The notes: a model not told the origin generated them from the sequence alone. DNA of 64,000 nt from Paraburkholderia domus (GCF_905220705.1 NZ_CAJNAT010000001.1:248001-312000); one strand, 5' to 3'; positions 38,774-51,838 are shown, counted from the first letter of the stretch. Numbers and translations are program-made.

Positions 38774-40948
38774 ATGCGACTCAAATTAACAGCCAAGCAC
38801 CCGCGGCCGGCTTCGTCCGAACGCGCCCCTGTCCGTACCGGAAGCACCTCGGCGCGTAAGCCGACGCGCCCGGCTGGGCCGAAGCCGTCTGCACCGACGG
38901 CGGGTTTTAGCGGGGCACGGGGTGAAGGCGCTGGCGCAGCGGCGGGTGGCGGCAAGCGGCCGGCCGGTGCGGGTAAGCCGGCGGGCGCCGGTGCGCGTGC
39001 CCCACGCGCTGAAGGATCGTTTTCCCGCGAGCGGGATGCGGGTGGTGCCGGCGCTGCGCGCCGGGCACCGTCGGATCGGCCGCCGCGGCGTGAAGGGGCC
39101 GGCGGTGCGCCGCGCCGCTTCGAGGGCGGCGGCGATCGCGCTCCGCGTCGGGACGACAGTGAGCGCGCTCCGCGCCGGTTTGAAGGTGGGGCGGATCGTA
39201 GCGAACGTGCTCCGCGCCGTGCTGACGGTGAACGTAGCCAAGGCGCGCCGCGCCGCTTCGAGGGCGGCGGCGACCGTGCTCCGCGTCGGGACGAGGGCGC
39301 TCGCGCGCCCCGTAAGTTTGAAGGTGGCGGCGATCGTAGCGAACGCGCTCCGCGTCGCGCTGACGGCGAACGTACTCAAGGCGCGCCGCGCCGGTTTGAG
39401 GGCGGCGGCGACCGTGCTCCGCGTCGGGACGATGGTGAGCGTGCGCCGCGCAGGTTTGAAGGTGGCGCCGACCGTAGCGAGCGCGCTCCACGTCGCGCTG
39501 ACGGTGAACGCAGTCAGGGCGCGCCGCGTCGATTTGAAGGCGGCGGCGATCGTGCTCCCCGTCGCTTTGAAGGCGGCGCGGATCGCGGCGAACGCAGCCA
39601 GGGCGCACCCCGCCGGTTCGAAGGAAGCGCGGACCGCAGCGACCGCGCACCGCGCCGAGACGACAGCGAACGCCGCTCGTTCAGCGGTCCGCGCCCGGGC
39701 GCAGGCCGTCCGTCGGAAGGCGGACCGCGCGGCGAGCGTCCGGCGCGCGACGCTTCGGATCGCCCCCGCTTCGGCAGTGACCGTGGCGCCCCGCAGGAGC
39801 GCCGTGGCGGCGAACGCGGGCCGCGCAGCGACAGCGCGCCGCGTCGTTTTGAAGGCGAGCGTGGCGAGCGCACTTTCGCGAAGCCCGTCAAAAGCGGCTA
39901 CGGTGATCGAACGGATCGTCCGGCACGCGCACCGCGCGACGACCGCGGCGACCGGGCACCGGCCAAGCGTGAATTCGGCGATCGTCCGCCGCGTGCCGGC
40001 GAACGTAGTGACCGAAGCGAACGCCCTGCTCGCAGCTTCGACAAGGCGCTGCCGGCCGCCGGCCGTCGCTTTGGCGATGACAACCGCCCCGCCCGTGCCG
40101 ACAAGCCGCGCGGCCCGGCGCCTGCCGCCAGAACCGAACGCGACGCCGATGCCGCCCCGCGCACGCCGCGCCGCGATTACGAAGACGCGCCAGGCACCCT
40201 GCGCCTGTCCAAGCTGATGTCGGAACTCGGCCTGTGCTCACGCCGCGAAGCCGACGAGTGGATCGAAAAAGGCTGGGTGCTGGTCGACGGCGAGCGGATC
40301 GACACGCTCGGCACCAAGGTTCGTCCGGACCAGCGCATCGAGATCGATCCGGCCGCCGAAGCCGCGCAAGCAAGCCAGGTGACGGTCCTGATCCACAAGC
40401 CGGTAGGCCTTGTATCGGGCCAGGCGGAAGACGGCTATCAACCGGCCATCACGCTGGTCACGCCGGAAAATCGCTGGGAAGGCGACAGTTCTGACATTCG
40501 CTTCTCGGTCTCGCATCTGCGCCAGCTGGCGCCGGCCGGGCGCCTGGACATCGATTCGACAGGCTTGCTGGTTCTGACGCAGGACGGCCGCATTGCCAAG
40601 CAGCTGATTGGCGGCCATTCGGAGATCGACAAGGAGTATCTGGTGCGCGTGTCGTTCGGCGAGCACACAACCGATGTCGAAAGCCACTTCCCGCCGGAAA
40701 GCCTCGCGCTCTTGTGCCACGGCCTCTCGCTCGACGACGTGCCGCTGAAGCCCGCACAGGTCAACTGGCAAAACGGCGAGCAGCTGCGTTTCGTGTTGCG
40801 CGAAGGCAAGAAGCGTCAGATCCGCCGGATGTGCGAGCTGGTCGGCCTCGAAGTGATCGGCCTGAAGCGCGTGCGGATGGGCCAGGTCATGCTGGGTGCA
40901 CTGCCGCCGGGCCAATGGCGCTATCTCTCGGCGGACGAGTCGTTTTGA
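38774..40948 (+). CDS. rluB: 23S rRNA pseudouridine synthase RluB with long repetitive N-terminus
   Basis: Isomerises a uridine (U2605 in E. coli) in 23S rRNA. It has 724 residues; the catalytic part is only about the last 250. The S4 domain begins near residue 475 (LRLSKLMSELGLCSRREADE). The RsuA-family catalytic motif GRLDIDSTGLLVL, with the nucleophilic Asp, lies near residue 588. The C-terminus has EGKKRQIRRMCELVGLEV. Residues 1-470 are disordered and Arg/Gly/Ala/Asp-rich, with a 46-residue repeat starting at residues 112, 158, 204 and 250. Long basic tails occur in burkholderial RluB proteins, but their length varies. The start lies six bases after glnD. Confidence 0.93.
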   Translation: MRLKLTAKHPRPASSERAPVRTGSTSARKPTRPAGPKPSAPTAGFSGARGEGAGAAAGGGKRPAGAGKPAGAGARAPRAEGSFSRERDAGGAGAARRAPSDRPPRREGAGGAPRRFEGGGDRAPRRDDSERAPRRFEGGADRSERAPRRADGERSQGAPRRFEGGGDRAPRRDEGARAPRKFEGGGDRSERAPRRADGERTQGAPRRFEGGGDRAPRRDDGERAPRRFEGGADRSERAPRRADGERSQGAPRRFEGGGDRAPRRFEGGADRGERSQGAPRRFEGSADRSDRAPRRDDSERRSFSGPRPGAGRPSEGGPRGERPARDASDRPRFGSDRGAPQERRGGERGPRSDSAPRRFEGERGERTFAKPVKSGYGDRTDRPARAPRDDRGDRAPAKREFGDRPPRAGERSDRSERPARSFDKALPAAGRRFGDDNRPARADKPRGPAPAARTERDADAAPRTPRRDYEDAPGTLRLSKLMSELGLCSRREADEWIEKGWVLVDGERIDTLGTKVRPDQRIEIDPAAEAAQASQVTVLIHKPVGLVSGQAEDGYQPAITLVTPENRWEGDSSDIRFSVSHLRQLAPAGRLDIDSTGLLVLTQDGRIAKQLIGGHSEIDKEYLVRVSFGEHTTDVESHFPPESLALLCHGLSLDDVPLKPAQVNWQNGEQLRFVLREGKKRQIRRMCELVGLEVIGLKRVRMGQVMLGALPPGQWRYLSADESF
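39107..39604 (+). repeat. 138-bp in-frame tandem repeat inside rluB
   Basis: Three full copies (39107-39244, 39245-39382, 39383-39520) and a shortened fourth. Each encodes 46 residues built from the smaller module APRRFEGGGDR / SERAPRRADGERSQG. Copies differ by a few substitutions (for example DDSE, DEGA, DDGE), mostly conservative. Confidence 0.9.
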
Positions 40949-41012
40949 TGCCGGGGGTTTGACGCTCAACAGCGAAAGACTAACGGTGCCCGCACCGTGA
41001 CACTCGCCCAAC

Positions 41013-41043
41013 AAAAAACCCACGTGAAAACGTGGGTTTTTTT
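41013..41043. terminator. Bidirectional terminator between rluB and def
   Basis: A perfect 12-bp stem, AAAAAACCCACG (41013-41024) with CGTGGGTTTTTT (41031-41042), and a six-base loop; T and A runs on both sides. It lies between convergent genes. Confidence 0.92.
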
Positions 41044-41093
41044 ATGCTGGCGGCGCACGCGACAATGCGTCCGCCGCTGGCCACGATGCGGCG

Positions 41094-43966
<2,873 letters not shown>

Positions 43967-43975
43967 TCAGAGCCG

Positions 43976-45229
43976 TTACTGGCTGAACAAACGCCGGGTG
44001 GCCGGCGAACCCGCCGGAATGCCCGCCTGTTCGAGCTTCGCATAGAGCGTCATCAACTGTTTTTCGATTGCCAGCAGCGCGGTTTCCGGCAGCGGGCGGC
44101 GCCCGTCGTCGACCACCCGTCCGCCAATACGCTCGGCAAGCGATTTCGCGTAATCGCACATCAGGCGGAACGGCAGGATGTCTTCGTCCGCGACCGGCAC
44201 GTCGAGCACCAGCGTGATCATCTGGCCGCCCTTGTAAGTCAGGTCGTCGCGCAGGAAATTGGTGTCGCCGAATTGCAGCATGAACACCGGGCTCTGCTTC
44301 GCGTCGAGCTTGACGAAGCGCGTGCCGTCGCGCGAGAGCAGCAAGCCGTCCTGCGACGCGACGGCCTGGACATAGTTGGCCGACCACGGCGCTCCGTCGG
44401 ACAGCACGTTGATCGACAGTTGCGCATCGCACTGCGCGGCGAACCCGTCGAGCTCGCGCGCCATCGCGACCGTTTCCATCATATCGGGGAATTCCGGCGA
44501 CGCGTCGAGCGCATCGGCAAACTGCTGCACGCCGGTCACGAACTCCGAGAATTCCAGTTCATTGAGCGCGCCACTGCGATTGGCCAATTGCGCGGCCGCG
44601 CGCAGCTCTTCATAGCGCGCGCCGTTTTGCAGCAATTCCCACGCGCCGCTTTCGAGCTTGCCCTCGATATGCACCGGCTTGCTGCCGGCGCGGCGCAGAC
44701 GCTGCGCGAGCGGAATCACCTTGTCGCCGGCCACCGGGCCGTTCAGACGAATCGGCACAATACAGTCGATGCGGCGGTCGACGATGGCCGGCGGCGCCGA
44801 CGAAATCGTCGTGGCAGCAGGCAGGATCGGCTCGACCGGTTCGTCGGCTTGCGCAGCATGGCCGCCTTCGGCTTCGGCAATGCCCTCCGCTTCCGGATAG
44901 CCGTTCGGTGTAGTCGTCTCGGCCTGGATATCGGCCGGCGTATCGAGCGGTGCGGCGGTTGAGCCAAAAGTCGGCTCGACGCGCGCCGCTGCCGTTTCCG
45001 CCGCCGTGTCGGAACCCACTACCGGCTCGCGCCGCGTGGTCGGCCGGGCCGGTTCGATAAACGGGCTCTGCTCCTCCTGATCGTCCCGCGCGAAACTTTC
45101 GGCGGTATCGGCCGGCATCGGGCGCGGCATCTTGCGGCGCACCTTCGCGCCTTGCCATGCGTTGTACACAACCACGCCCCCGACCACCACGGCACCCGCG
45201 CCGATCAAACCGAGTGTCAACTCGTCCAT
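43976..45229 (-). CDS. zipA: Cell division protein ZipA-like (FtsZ-binding C-terminal domain)
   Basis: Membrane-anchored division protein of 417 residues. An N-terminal helix (LTLGLIGAGAVVVGGVVVY, residues 4-22) anchors it in the inner membrane. A Pro/Glu/Ala-rich linker follows (about 30-165). The C-terminal ZipA-type FtsZ-binding domain comes last, with INVLSDGAPWSANYVQ and ending near LYAKLEQAGIPAGSPATRR. The start ATG at 45229 (MDELTLGL) follows GGAGCATGC. It lies between smc and ligA, matching the zipA-ligA neighbourhood of other Proteobacteria. Overall resemblance to E. coli ZipA is low, so the name rests on domain and context. Confidence 0.85.
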   Translation of the reverse strand: MDELTLGLIGAGAVVVGGVVVYNAWQGAKVRRKMPRPMPADTAESFARDDQEEQSPFIEPARPTTRREPVVGSDTAAETAAARVEPTFGSTAAPLDTPADIQAETTTPNGYPEAEGIAEAEGGHAAQADEPVEPILPAATTISSAPPAIVDRRIDCIVPIRLNGPVAGDKVIPLAQRLRRAGSKPVHIEGKLESGAWELLQNGARYEELRAAAQLANRSGALNELEFSEFVTGVQQFADALDASPEFPDMMETVAMARELDGFAAQCDAQLSINVLSDGAPWSANYVQAVASQDGLLLSRDGTRFVKLDAKQSPVFMLQFGDTNFLRDDLTYKGGQMITLVLDVPVADEDILPFRLMCDYAKSLAERIGGRVVDDGRRPLPETALLAIEKQLMTLYAKLEQAGIPAGSPATRRLFSQ

Positions 45230-45346
45230 GCATGCTCCATCAGCAATTCTTCTGTCTGCGCGGCTATGCGCCCGCCCCACGTGTCGCGCGGCCGATGGCC
45301 GCTGCGCTGAACGCGGGCGCCCGCGATGGTCAACTCAAAACTAAAC

Positions 45347-48300
45347 TCAAACGATATTCTGGGCGAAACCAGCAGCCGTTTCCATGTCGACCGCAACGAT
45401 CCGGGACACACCCTGCTCCTGCATGGTCACGCCAATCAGTTGCTGCGCCATTTCCATCGCGATCTTGTTGTGCGAAATGAACAGGAACTGTGTCTTGTCC
45501 GACATCGCGCGCACGAGGTTCGCAAAGCGTTCCGTGTTGGCGTCGTCGAGCGGCGCGTCCACTTCGTCGAGCAGACAGAACGGCGCGGGATTCAGCTGGA
45601 ACATCGCGAACACCAGCGCCGTGGCCGTCAATGCCTTCTCGCCGCCCGACAGCAGGTGAATCGTCGAATTCTTCTTGCCTGGCGGTTGCGCCATCACCTG
45701 CACGCCGGCGTCGAGAATCTCGTCGCCGGTCATGATCAGCTTGGCCTGGCCACCGCCAAAGAGACGCGGGAACAGTTCGCCGAAATGACGGTTCACTTCG
45801 TCGAAGGTGCCTTGCAGCAGCGTGCGCGTCTCGCCGTCGATCTTGCGGATCGCGTCTTCCAGCGTTTCGATTGCGTTGTTCAGGTCGGCCGATTGCGCAT
45901 CGAGGAACGTTTTGCGCTCGGTCGCTGCCTTCAGTTCGTCGAGCGCGGCCATGTTGACGGGGCCGAGCGCCGTGATCGCGTTGTTGATCCGCGTGACTTC
46001 GCCTTGCAAGTAGGACGGCTTCATGTCCGGCGTGAGCTTGGCCTGCAACTCGGCTTCATCGACGCCGGCTGCCGCGAGTTGCTCGATGAACTGCTCGCCG
46101 TTCAGGCGCGCGGCCTGTTCCTTCAACTGCAATTCGTTGATGCGGTCACGCAGCGGTTGCAGCGCACGCTCGGCGGTCAGGCGGGTTTCGTCGGCGGCAC
46201 GCAGCTTGGCCGTCAGATCGTCCAGTTCGAGGCGCGCAGCGTGCAGCGCTTCTTCCTTGACCGCACGAATATCGAGCGCGTCCTGCAAACCGGTATGCGC
46301 GGTTTGCTCGTTGATCGTTTCCAGCTCGGCGCGCGCATCTTCCAGCGACGCGGCCACGCGCTCGCTCTGCTCGTGCGAGACCTGGATGCTGCGCTTCAAT
46401 TCGTCGATGCGGTTCGCCATGTTGCGCGCGGCGAAGCGCGCGTCGGTGGCGGCCCGATCGAGATCGCGCGATTGGGCGCGCGCAGCGGTGAGCGCTTCGT
46501 CGAGCGCTTCGAAGGCCAGTTGGTGATCTTCGAAACGCGCCTGCAATTCGGCGAGTTCGGAGTCGTGACGCTCGAAGTTCGCTTCCGATTCGCTGCGCAA
46601 TGCGCGCTGCTCTTCGATCTGCGCGGTGATTTCTTCGAGCTCTTCGCGGATTTGCGTGCTGCGTTGCGTGTAGCGCTCATGCGCTTGTGCGAGCTTGAGC
46701 ACGTCCATCTGCAAGGCGTGCACGCGTTGCGTCGCACGCTCCGACTGTTGACGGACATCGGTCAAAGCTTGGGCGGCTTGCGTGTGCGCGGCTTCGGCAC
46801 GGATCGCAGCAGCCTTCGCCTCATCGGCGAGCAAGGCTTGCGCACGCACCTGACGGCCCAGGTTTTCGATTTCCTGCTGACGGGCCAGCATGCCGGCCTG
46901 TTCGGAATCGGCGGCATACAGCTGGACACCGACACGCGTCACGACGTGGCCAGCCTTGACGACGAACGAACCGCCGTCCGGCAATTGCGCGCGCATGGCC
47001 AGTGCCTGTTGCAGATCGTCAGCGACGAAGGCGAGGCCAAGCCAGTCGTTCAGCACGGCGCGAATACCTGCATCGTCGATACGAACCAGCGACAGCAGCG
47101 GACGCAAAGCCGGCGGCGTAGCGACAGCCTGACCGGCTGCCGGCGGTGCGTAGAACGCGAGCTTGGCAGGCGGCGCGTCGGTGGCGAACGCCTTGACCCA
47201 GTCGAGGTTCGACACTTCCAGCGCGGCGAGCCGCTCACGCAGCACCGCTTCGAGCGCGGCTTCCCAACCGGCTTCGACGTGCAGCTTCTTCCACAGACGC
47301 GGCAAGCCGTTCAGTTCGTGCTTTTCGAGCCACGGCTGGATCTTGCCCTCGGTCTGGACGTTTTCCTGCAGTTGCTTGAGCGCGGCGAGGCGTGCGTCGA
47401 GCTGGTGGATCTGCGCGCTTTCGGACTGCACGCGTTCCTGCGCGCTGCGGCGTTCACCGTCCAGACGCGGCAGGGTTTCCTGAGCGTCGGCGAGGCGCGT
47501 TTGCGCGTCATGCAGGATTTCTTCGTTCTCGGCGAGCTGCATGCGCAAGTCTTCGAGCTGCGCTTCGTCAGGGGCGTCCAGACCGCCCGCTTCCGACTTG
47601 AGCCGCTCGTGACGCTGCTGCAATTGCTGCAGCTGCTGGTCGGCATTGCGCTGATGCGCCGCTTCGAGCTTGAGCGCCTGTTCGGTCTGCGCGATACCGC
47701 CGCGCTCGGCGTTCAGTTCGGTCTGCGCATCCCGCCAGCGGGCTTCGAGCGCCGGCATCGCGTCATGCTTGCCGGCGGCTTCGTCTTCGGCCAGCGCGGC
47801 TTTTTCTTCGGCGACGGCCAGCTGTTCTTCAGCGTCTTCGAGATCGTCTTGTGCTTTTTGGGCTTGCGACTGCCACTGTTCACGCTGCGCGGTCAACGCG
47901 GCGATCTGCGCCTGCACGCGGTTGCGCGATTCGACGATGAACTTGATCTCGGCCTCGAGGCGGCTGACTTCGGCATTCGCCTCGTACAACGCGCCTTGCG
48001 CACCCTGCATCGCGTCGCTGGCGGAGTAATGCGCGACGCGCAGCGTTTCGAGTTGCGCTTCGACTTCGCGCAGCTTCGCGGTTTGCGCTTCGAGGTCGAT
48101 CTGCGCCTGTTCGATCGCGCGTTGCTGGCGTTCCTGCTCACCGCCGGCTTCGTTCTTGCGCAACAGCCACAACAAACGCTGCTTCTCTTCGCCGTCGGCC
48201 TGCAAATCCTTGTATTTGGTCGCGACGATCGCCTGCGCCTCGAGCTTCTCGAGGTTCGCGCTGAGTTCGCGGACGATATCTTCGACGCGAATCAGATTCT

Positions 48301-48865
48301 CGCGCGTGTCGTGCAGGCGGTTCTCAGTTTCGCGGCGGCGTTCCTTGTACTTCGACACGCCCGCGGCCTCTTCGAGGAACACGCGCAGCTCTTCCGGTTT
48401 CGCTTCGATCAGGCGCGCGATCATGCCCTGCCCGATGATCGCGTACGCACGCGGCCCGAGGCCGGTGCCAAGGAAAATGTCCTGAATGTCGCGACGGCGC
48501 GCCGGCAAGTTGTTGATGTAGTAGCTCGAGGTGCCGTCGCGCGTCAGCACGCGCTTGACGGCGATTTCGGCATACTGCCCCCACTGCCCGGCGGCACGGC
48601 CGTCGGCGTTGTCGAACACGAGTTCGACGCTGGCGCGGCTACCCGGCTTGCGCGCGGTCGAGCCATTGAAGATCACGTCCTGCATCGACTCGCCGCGCAG
48701 CTCGGAAGCGCGCGATTCGCCAAGCACCCAGCGCACGGCGTCGATGATGTTGGACTTGCCGCACCCATTCGGCCCGACCACGCCGACGAGCTGGCCCGGT
48801 ACCTGGAAATGCGTGGGATCGACGAATGACTTGAAGCCAGCGAGTTTGATCGAGGTCAGACGCAC
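45347..48865 (-). CDS. smc: Chromosome segregation protein SMC
   Basis: Condensin ATPase that organises the chromosome with ScpA/ScpB. It has 1172 residues from the GTG at 48865 (MRLTSIKLAGFKSFVDPTHF). The Walker A motif GPNGCGKSN is at residues 31-39. Two long coiled coils flank a hinge (about 500-650). The C-terminal head has the signature LLSGGEKALTATAL near residue 1070 and Walker B CLLDEVDAPLDDAN near 1100. An in-frame ATG 90 bases upstream is less likely. zipA follows after 117 bases. Confidence 0.97.
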   Translation of the reverse strand: MRLTSIKLAGFKSFVDPTHFQVPGQLVGVVGPNGCGKSNIIDAVRWVLGESRASELRGESMQDVIFNGSTARKPGSRASVELVFDNADGRAAGQWGQYAEIAVKRVLTRDGTSSYYINNLPARRRDIQDIFLGTGLGPRAYAIIGQGMIARLIEAKPEELRVFLEEAAGVSKYKERRRETENRLHDTRENLIRVEDIVRELSANLEKLEAQAIVATKYKDLQADGEEKQRLLWLLRKNEAGGEQERQQRAIEQAQIDLEAQTAKLREVEAQLETLRVAHYSASDAMQGAQGALYEANAEVSRLEAEIKFIVESRNRVQAQIAALTAQREQWQSQAQKAQDDLEDAEEQLAVAEEKAALAEDEAAGKHDAMPALEARWRDAQTELNAERGGIAQTEQALKLEAAHQRNADQQLQQLQQRHERLKSEAGGLDAPDEAQLEDLRMQLAENEEILHDAQTRLADAQETLPRLDGERRSAQERVQSESAQIHQLDARLAALKQLQENVQTEGKIQPWLEKHELNGLPRLWKKLHVEAGWEAALEAVLRERLAALEVSNLDWVKAFATDAPPAKLAFYAPPAAGQAVATPPALRPLLSLVRIDDAGIRAVLNDWLGLAFVADDLQQALAMRAQLPDGGSFVVKAGHVVTRVGVQLYAADSEQAGMLARQQEIENLGRQVRAQALLADEAKAAAIRAEAAHTQAAQALTDVRQQSERATQRVHALQMDVLKLAQAHERYTQRSTQIREELEEITAQIEEQRALRSESEANFERHDSELAELQARFEDHQLAFEALDEALTAARAQSRDLDRAATDARFAARNMANRIDELKRSIQVSHEQSERVAASLEDARAELETINEQTAHTGLQDALDIRAVKEEALHAARLELDDLTAKLRAADETRLTAERALQPLRDRINELQLKEQAARLNGEQFIEQLAAAGVDEAELQAKLTPDMKPSYLQGEVTRINNAITALGPVNMAALDELKAATERKTFLDAQSADLNNAIETLEDAIRKIDGETRTLLQGTFDEVNRHFGELFPRLFGGGQAKLIMTGDEILDAGVQVMAQPPGKKNSTIHLLSGGEKALTATALVFAMFQLNPAPFCLLDEVDAPLDDANTERFANLVRAMSDKTQFLFISHNKIAMEMAQQLIGVTMQEQGVSRIVAVDMETAAGFAQNIV

Positions 48866-49014
48866 GGCGATTTCGCTGTTTGAAAAGGGAAAATAAAAGG
48901 TGGCTCGTGAAGGCCGCGCCAGCCGTTCGCCGATGCAGCGACACGACCCGCGCAACCCCGCGATACGGGCGCCAATCGCACGCGGTGAAGCGTGCGCCGG
49001 CTAATGAGGGGCAA

Positions 49015-50013
49015 TCATACCATCGCGCGTGAGCGGTTCTTAGCGTCCTTACGGTCTGCGTCACCGTCGGCGTCGAGCCCCACATCCTGATTGGCCGGAT
49101 CAGGCGGCAAAACCTTGGTCCGATGCACCCAACTGGACAGTGCCGACGCCAGCACGATGCACGCGCCGCCGGCCCATTCGCGCGGGCCCGGCGTCTCGCC
49201 AGCAAAGAGCCACGCGGACAGGGCCGTGACCACGATCTCGAACAGCATGATGATCGAGGCCCGATTGGCCGGCACCCGCGCGAGTCCATACTGCACGAGC
49301 ATATTGTTCGATGCGAGCAGAAAACCGAGGCCGAGCACTAGTAATGCGGCCGTGCCGAGATGCGCGCCGGTGGGCGGTGCGGGCATCGCCTCGAACAGTG
49401 ACGCAAAGGCGCTGAAAATCGCGGCACCGCCGAAGATCGTCGCCGTGCGCATTTCGGGTTTCATCTCGGGCAGCACGCGGCTCGTCTTGAGAATCAGCAC
49501 GTTGCTCATTGCAAAGCCCATGCCGCCCGCAAGTCCTGCCCATTCGGCGAGGTTGCCGGGCACCGGCATGCCCAGTTGCGGCGACCACAGCATCGTCATC
49601 GCACCGGCCAGCGACAGCGCGGCGAGGCCCGCGCCCGCCCAGGTCAGCCGTTCGTGCAGAATGAAGTGCGCAAAGAGCGCGGTCCAGGCGGGGGTGAGAT
49701 AGAACAGCAACAGCACGCGCATCACCTCGCCGTGGATCGAGCCCCACACGAAGCCGAGATTGGTAATGCCCGCGGCCAGCGCCAAGGCCGGCAGCAGCCA
49801 GTGCCAGCGCACGGTCCTGAGCGCGCGATAGCGCACCAGCAGGACGAACAGGCAACCCGCGCCGCTCGTGAGCGCGCTCGCTGCCGTACCGGTCACGCCG
49901 AGCGCATTCAGCATGCGCAGCGGGTACCAGATCATCCCCCACACCGAGGCGCCCAGCATGATCGCCAGGGTGGGCCAACCCGTCGGCAAGCCGTTGCGGA
50001 TCCAGTTGGTCAT
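49015..50013 (-). CDS. EamA-family (DMT superfamily) transporter
   Basis: A 332-residue membrane protein with about ten hydrophobic helices in two EamA repeats. The typical first-helix segment IMLGASVWGMIWYPLRML lies near residue 18, and the C-terminal repeat has ANRASIIMLFEIVVTALSAW. A polar tail (about residues 295-332) is unusually rich in Asp, Arg and Lys. Substrate unknown. It is divergent from the dapC cluster and separated from smc by about 150 bases. Confidence 0.87.
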   Translation of the reverse strand: MTNWIRNGLPTGWPTLAIMLGASVWGMIWYPLRMLNALGVTGTAASALTSGAGCLFVLLVRYRALRTVRWHWLLPALALAAGITNLGFVWGSIHGEVMRVLLLFYLTPAWTALFAHFILHERLTWAGAGLAALSLAGAMTMLWSPQLGMPVPGNLAEWAGLAGGMGFAMSNVLILKTSRVLPEMKPEMRTATIFGGAAIFSAFASLFEAMPAPPTGAHLGTAALLVLGLGFLLASNNMLVQYGLARVPANRASIIMLFEIVVTALSAWLFAGETPGPREWAGGACIVLASALSSWVHRTKVLPPDPANQDVGLDADGDADRKDAKNRSRAMV

Positions 50014-50537
50014 GGTGCGGTGCTCCCGCTGCAGTGGCTGCGCTTGCGGGTGGGGTTGCTGAGGTTACGGACGGCGGCGTCCTCGCGCCCGCTTCGTCCG
50101 AATCGTCCGAATCGTCCGGATGTCTCCGTTGCTGCTACGACCATTGCTGCTCCTGCTTCTTTTTTGCGCGAACCGCCGGCAGTTCGCGTCGTTCCCGCTG
50201 CGTCGCAATGCCTGCGCTGCCTGGCGGGTTGCGCCGCGTCTTACACGCCAGGCGCCGCCGCAATGTGCTCCCAGATACCTTCTGCGGGCCACAAAGCTTG
50301 CGTTCGGGCCATTGCGGCCCTGAGTCATCCAAGATGACTACCGTCCGGCTTCTCTCTGTTGCATGCGTTTTGGCTGGCACACGGCAATGCCGCCATGAAT
50401 TTCCCGCCCGCGCCGCCACGCTATAATCATTCGCTCGCCGCCGCTGCCGCCCTTTTCGCGTGTTTCACGCGTTTTACGGTCAGCATGCGTGCCCAGCATT
50501 CCTCTGCGCCCATCTTCGATCAGGCTCGATCCGCCCA
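50014..50537. other. Divergent region upstream of dapC
   Basis: A 524-base spacer without a convincing gene. It holds three 9-bp tandem repeats of TCGTCCGAA type (50094-50120). Two adjacent dyads follow: GGGCC/GGCCC at 50306-50320 and AGTCATC/GATGACT at 50323-50339. A TATAAT hexamer lies at 50422-50427 on the plus strand, probably the dapC promoter, although no good -35 is seen 16-18 bases before it. Confidence 0.65.
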
Positions 50538-51755
50538 GTGAACCCGCTACTCGACTCCCTTCAGCCCTATCCGTTCGAAAAGCTGCGCGCGCTTTTCAAG
50601 GACGTCACGCCGCCGGCCGGCCTCGCGCACATCAGCTTCGGCATCGGCGAGCCAAAACATCCCACGCCCTCGCTGATTCGCGACGCGGTAATTGCTTCGC
50701 TCGGCGGCTTGTCAGCCTATCCTGCGACCATCGGCTCGCAGCCGCTGCGTGAATCGATTGCGAAGTGGGTCACGCAGCGCTATAACCTGCCGCCGGTCGA
50801 TCCGGCCACCCAGGTGCTGCCCGTGTCGGGCTCGCGCGAGGCGCTTTTTGCGCTCGCACAAACGGTAATCGACCCCAAGCTTACTGCCGACGGCGAACCT
50901 GCGATCGTACTCTGTCCGAACCCGTTCTACCAAATCTACGAAGGCGCGGCGATTCTGGCCGGCGCGCAGCCGTACTTCGTCAATAGCGACCCGGCGCGCA
51001 ACTTCGCCTGCGACTATTCGGCGGTCCCGGCCGACATCTGGGCGCGCACGCAGCTGCTGTACGTGTGCTCGCCGGGCAATCCCACCGGCGCGGTGCTCAC
51101 GCTCGACGACTGGCGCGAACTGTTCGCGCTGTCGGACCGCTACGGCTTCGTGATCGCCTCGGACGAGTGCTACTCGGAAATCTACTTCGACGAAGCCAAT
51201 CCGCCGCTCGGCGGTCTGGAAGCGGCCCACAAGCTCGGCCGCGGCTTCGAGCGTCTCGTGATGCTGTCGAGCCTGTCCAAGCGCTCGAACGTGCCGGGCA
51301 TGCGCTCGGGCTTCGTGGCGGGCGACGCGGCGATCCTGAAAGCTTTCCTGCTATACCGGACATACCACGGTGCGGCCTTGTCGACGGTGTTCCAGAATGC
51401 CAGCATCGCGGCCTGGAATGACGAAACGCACGTGCGCGAGAACCGCGCGAAGTACGTGCAGAAGTTTTCCACCGTGACGCCGATGCTCGCCGAGGTGCTC
51501 GACGTACGCCTGCCGGACGCTGCGTTCTACCTGTGGGCAGACGTCTCGCGCACCGGCCTGTCGGACACCGAGTTCGCCCAGCGCCTCTACGCCGACTATA
51601 ATGTGACGGTTCTGCCGGGCTCGTTCCTCGCGCGTACTGCGCACGGCGCGAACCCCGGCCGCAATTTTGTGCGCATGGCGCTCGTCGCCGATGTCGACGA
51701 ATGCACGCAAGGCGCACAACGGATCGTCGATTTTTGCCGCGCGCTCGCGGGCTGA
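50538..51755 (+). CDS. dapC: Succinyldiaminopimelate transaminase
   Basis: PLP-dependent class I aminotransferase forming N-succinyl-L,L-diaminopimelate, the step between DapD and DapE. It has 405 residues. The start is the GTG at 50538 ([20 protein letters not shown]), which matches the family N-terminus. The substrate/PLP region is [11 protein letters not shown] near residue 175, and the PLP lysine is in [18 protein letters not shown]. It lies 83 bases before dapD in a lysine/diaminopimelate operon. Confidence 0.95.
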   Translation: MNPLLDSLQPYPFEKLRALFKDVTPPAGLAHISFGIGEPKHPTPSLIRDAVIASLGGLSAYPATIGSQPLRESIAKWVTQRYNLPPVDPATQVLPVSGSREALFALAQTVIDPKLTADGEPAIVLCPNPFYQIYEGAAILAGAQPYFVNSDPARNFACDYSAVPADIWARTQLLYVCSPGNPTGAVLTLDDWRELFALSDRYGFVIASDECYSEIYFDEANPPLGGLEAAHKLGRGFERLVMLSSLSKRSNVPGMRSGFVAGDAAILKAFLLYRTYHGAALSTVFQNASIAAWNDETHVRENRAKYVQKFSTVTPMLAEVLDVRLPDAAFYLWADVSRTGLSDTEFAQRLYADYNVTVLPGSFLARTAHGANPGRNFVRMALVADVDECTQGAQRIVDFCRALAG

Positions 51756-51838
51756 GTTTTTCGCGAATTTTTCGAATTCAGCAACCCCGCGCACCGCATT
51801 CCCTTCTTCAGACTTCAACTCTTCAGAAAAGCACGCAT

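Noticed and set aside
38922..40217. A 431-codon frame overlapping the rluB repeat region
   Set aside because: It is the +1 reading of the repeat DNA (Ala/Arg/Val only) and has no ribosome-binding site.
45326..48829. A 1167-codon open frame antisense to smc
   Set aside because: The minus-strand smc has complete Walker, hinge and signature motifs; the antisense frame is open because of GC-biased third positions.
49015..50013. EamA gene as part of a resistance island
   Set aside because: It lies between smc and dap genes, with similar composition and no mobile-element marks.
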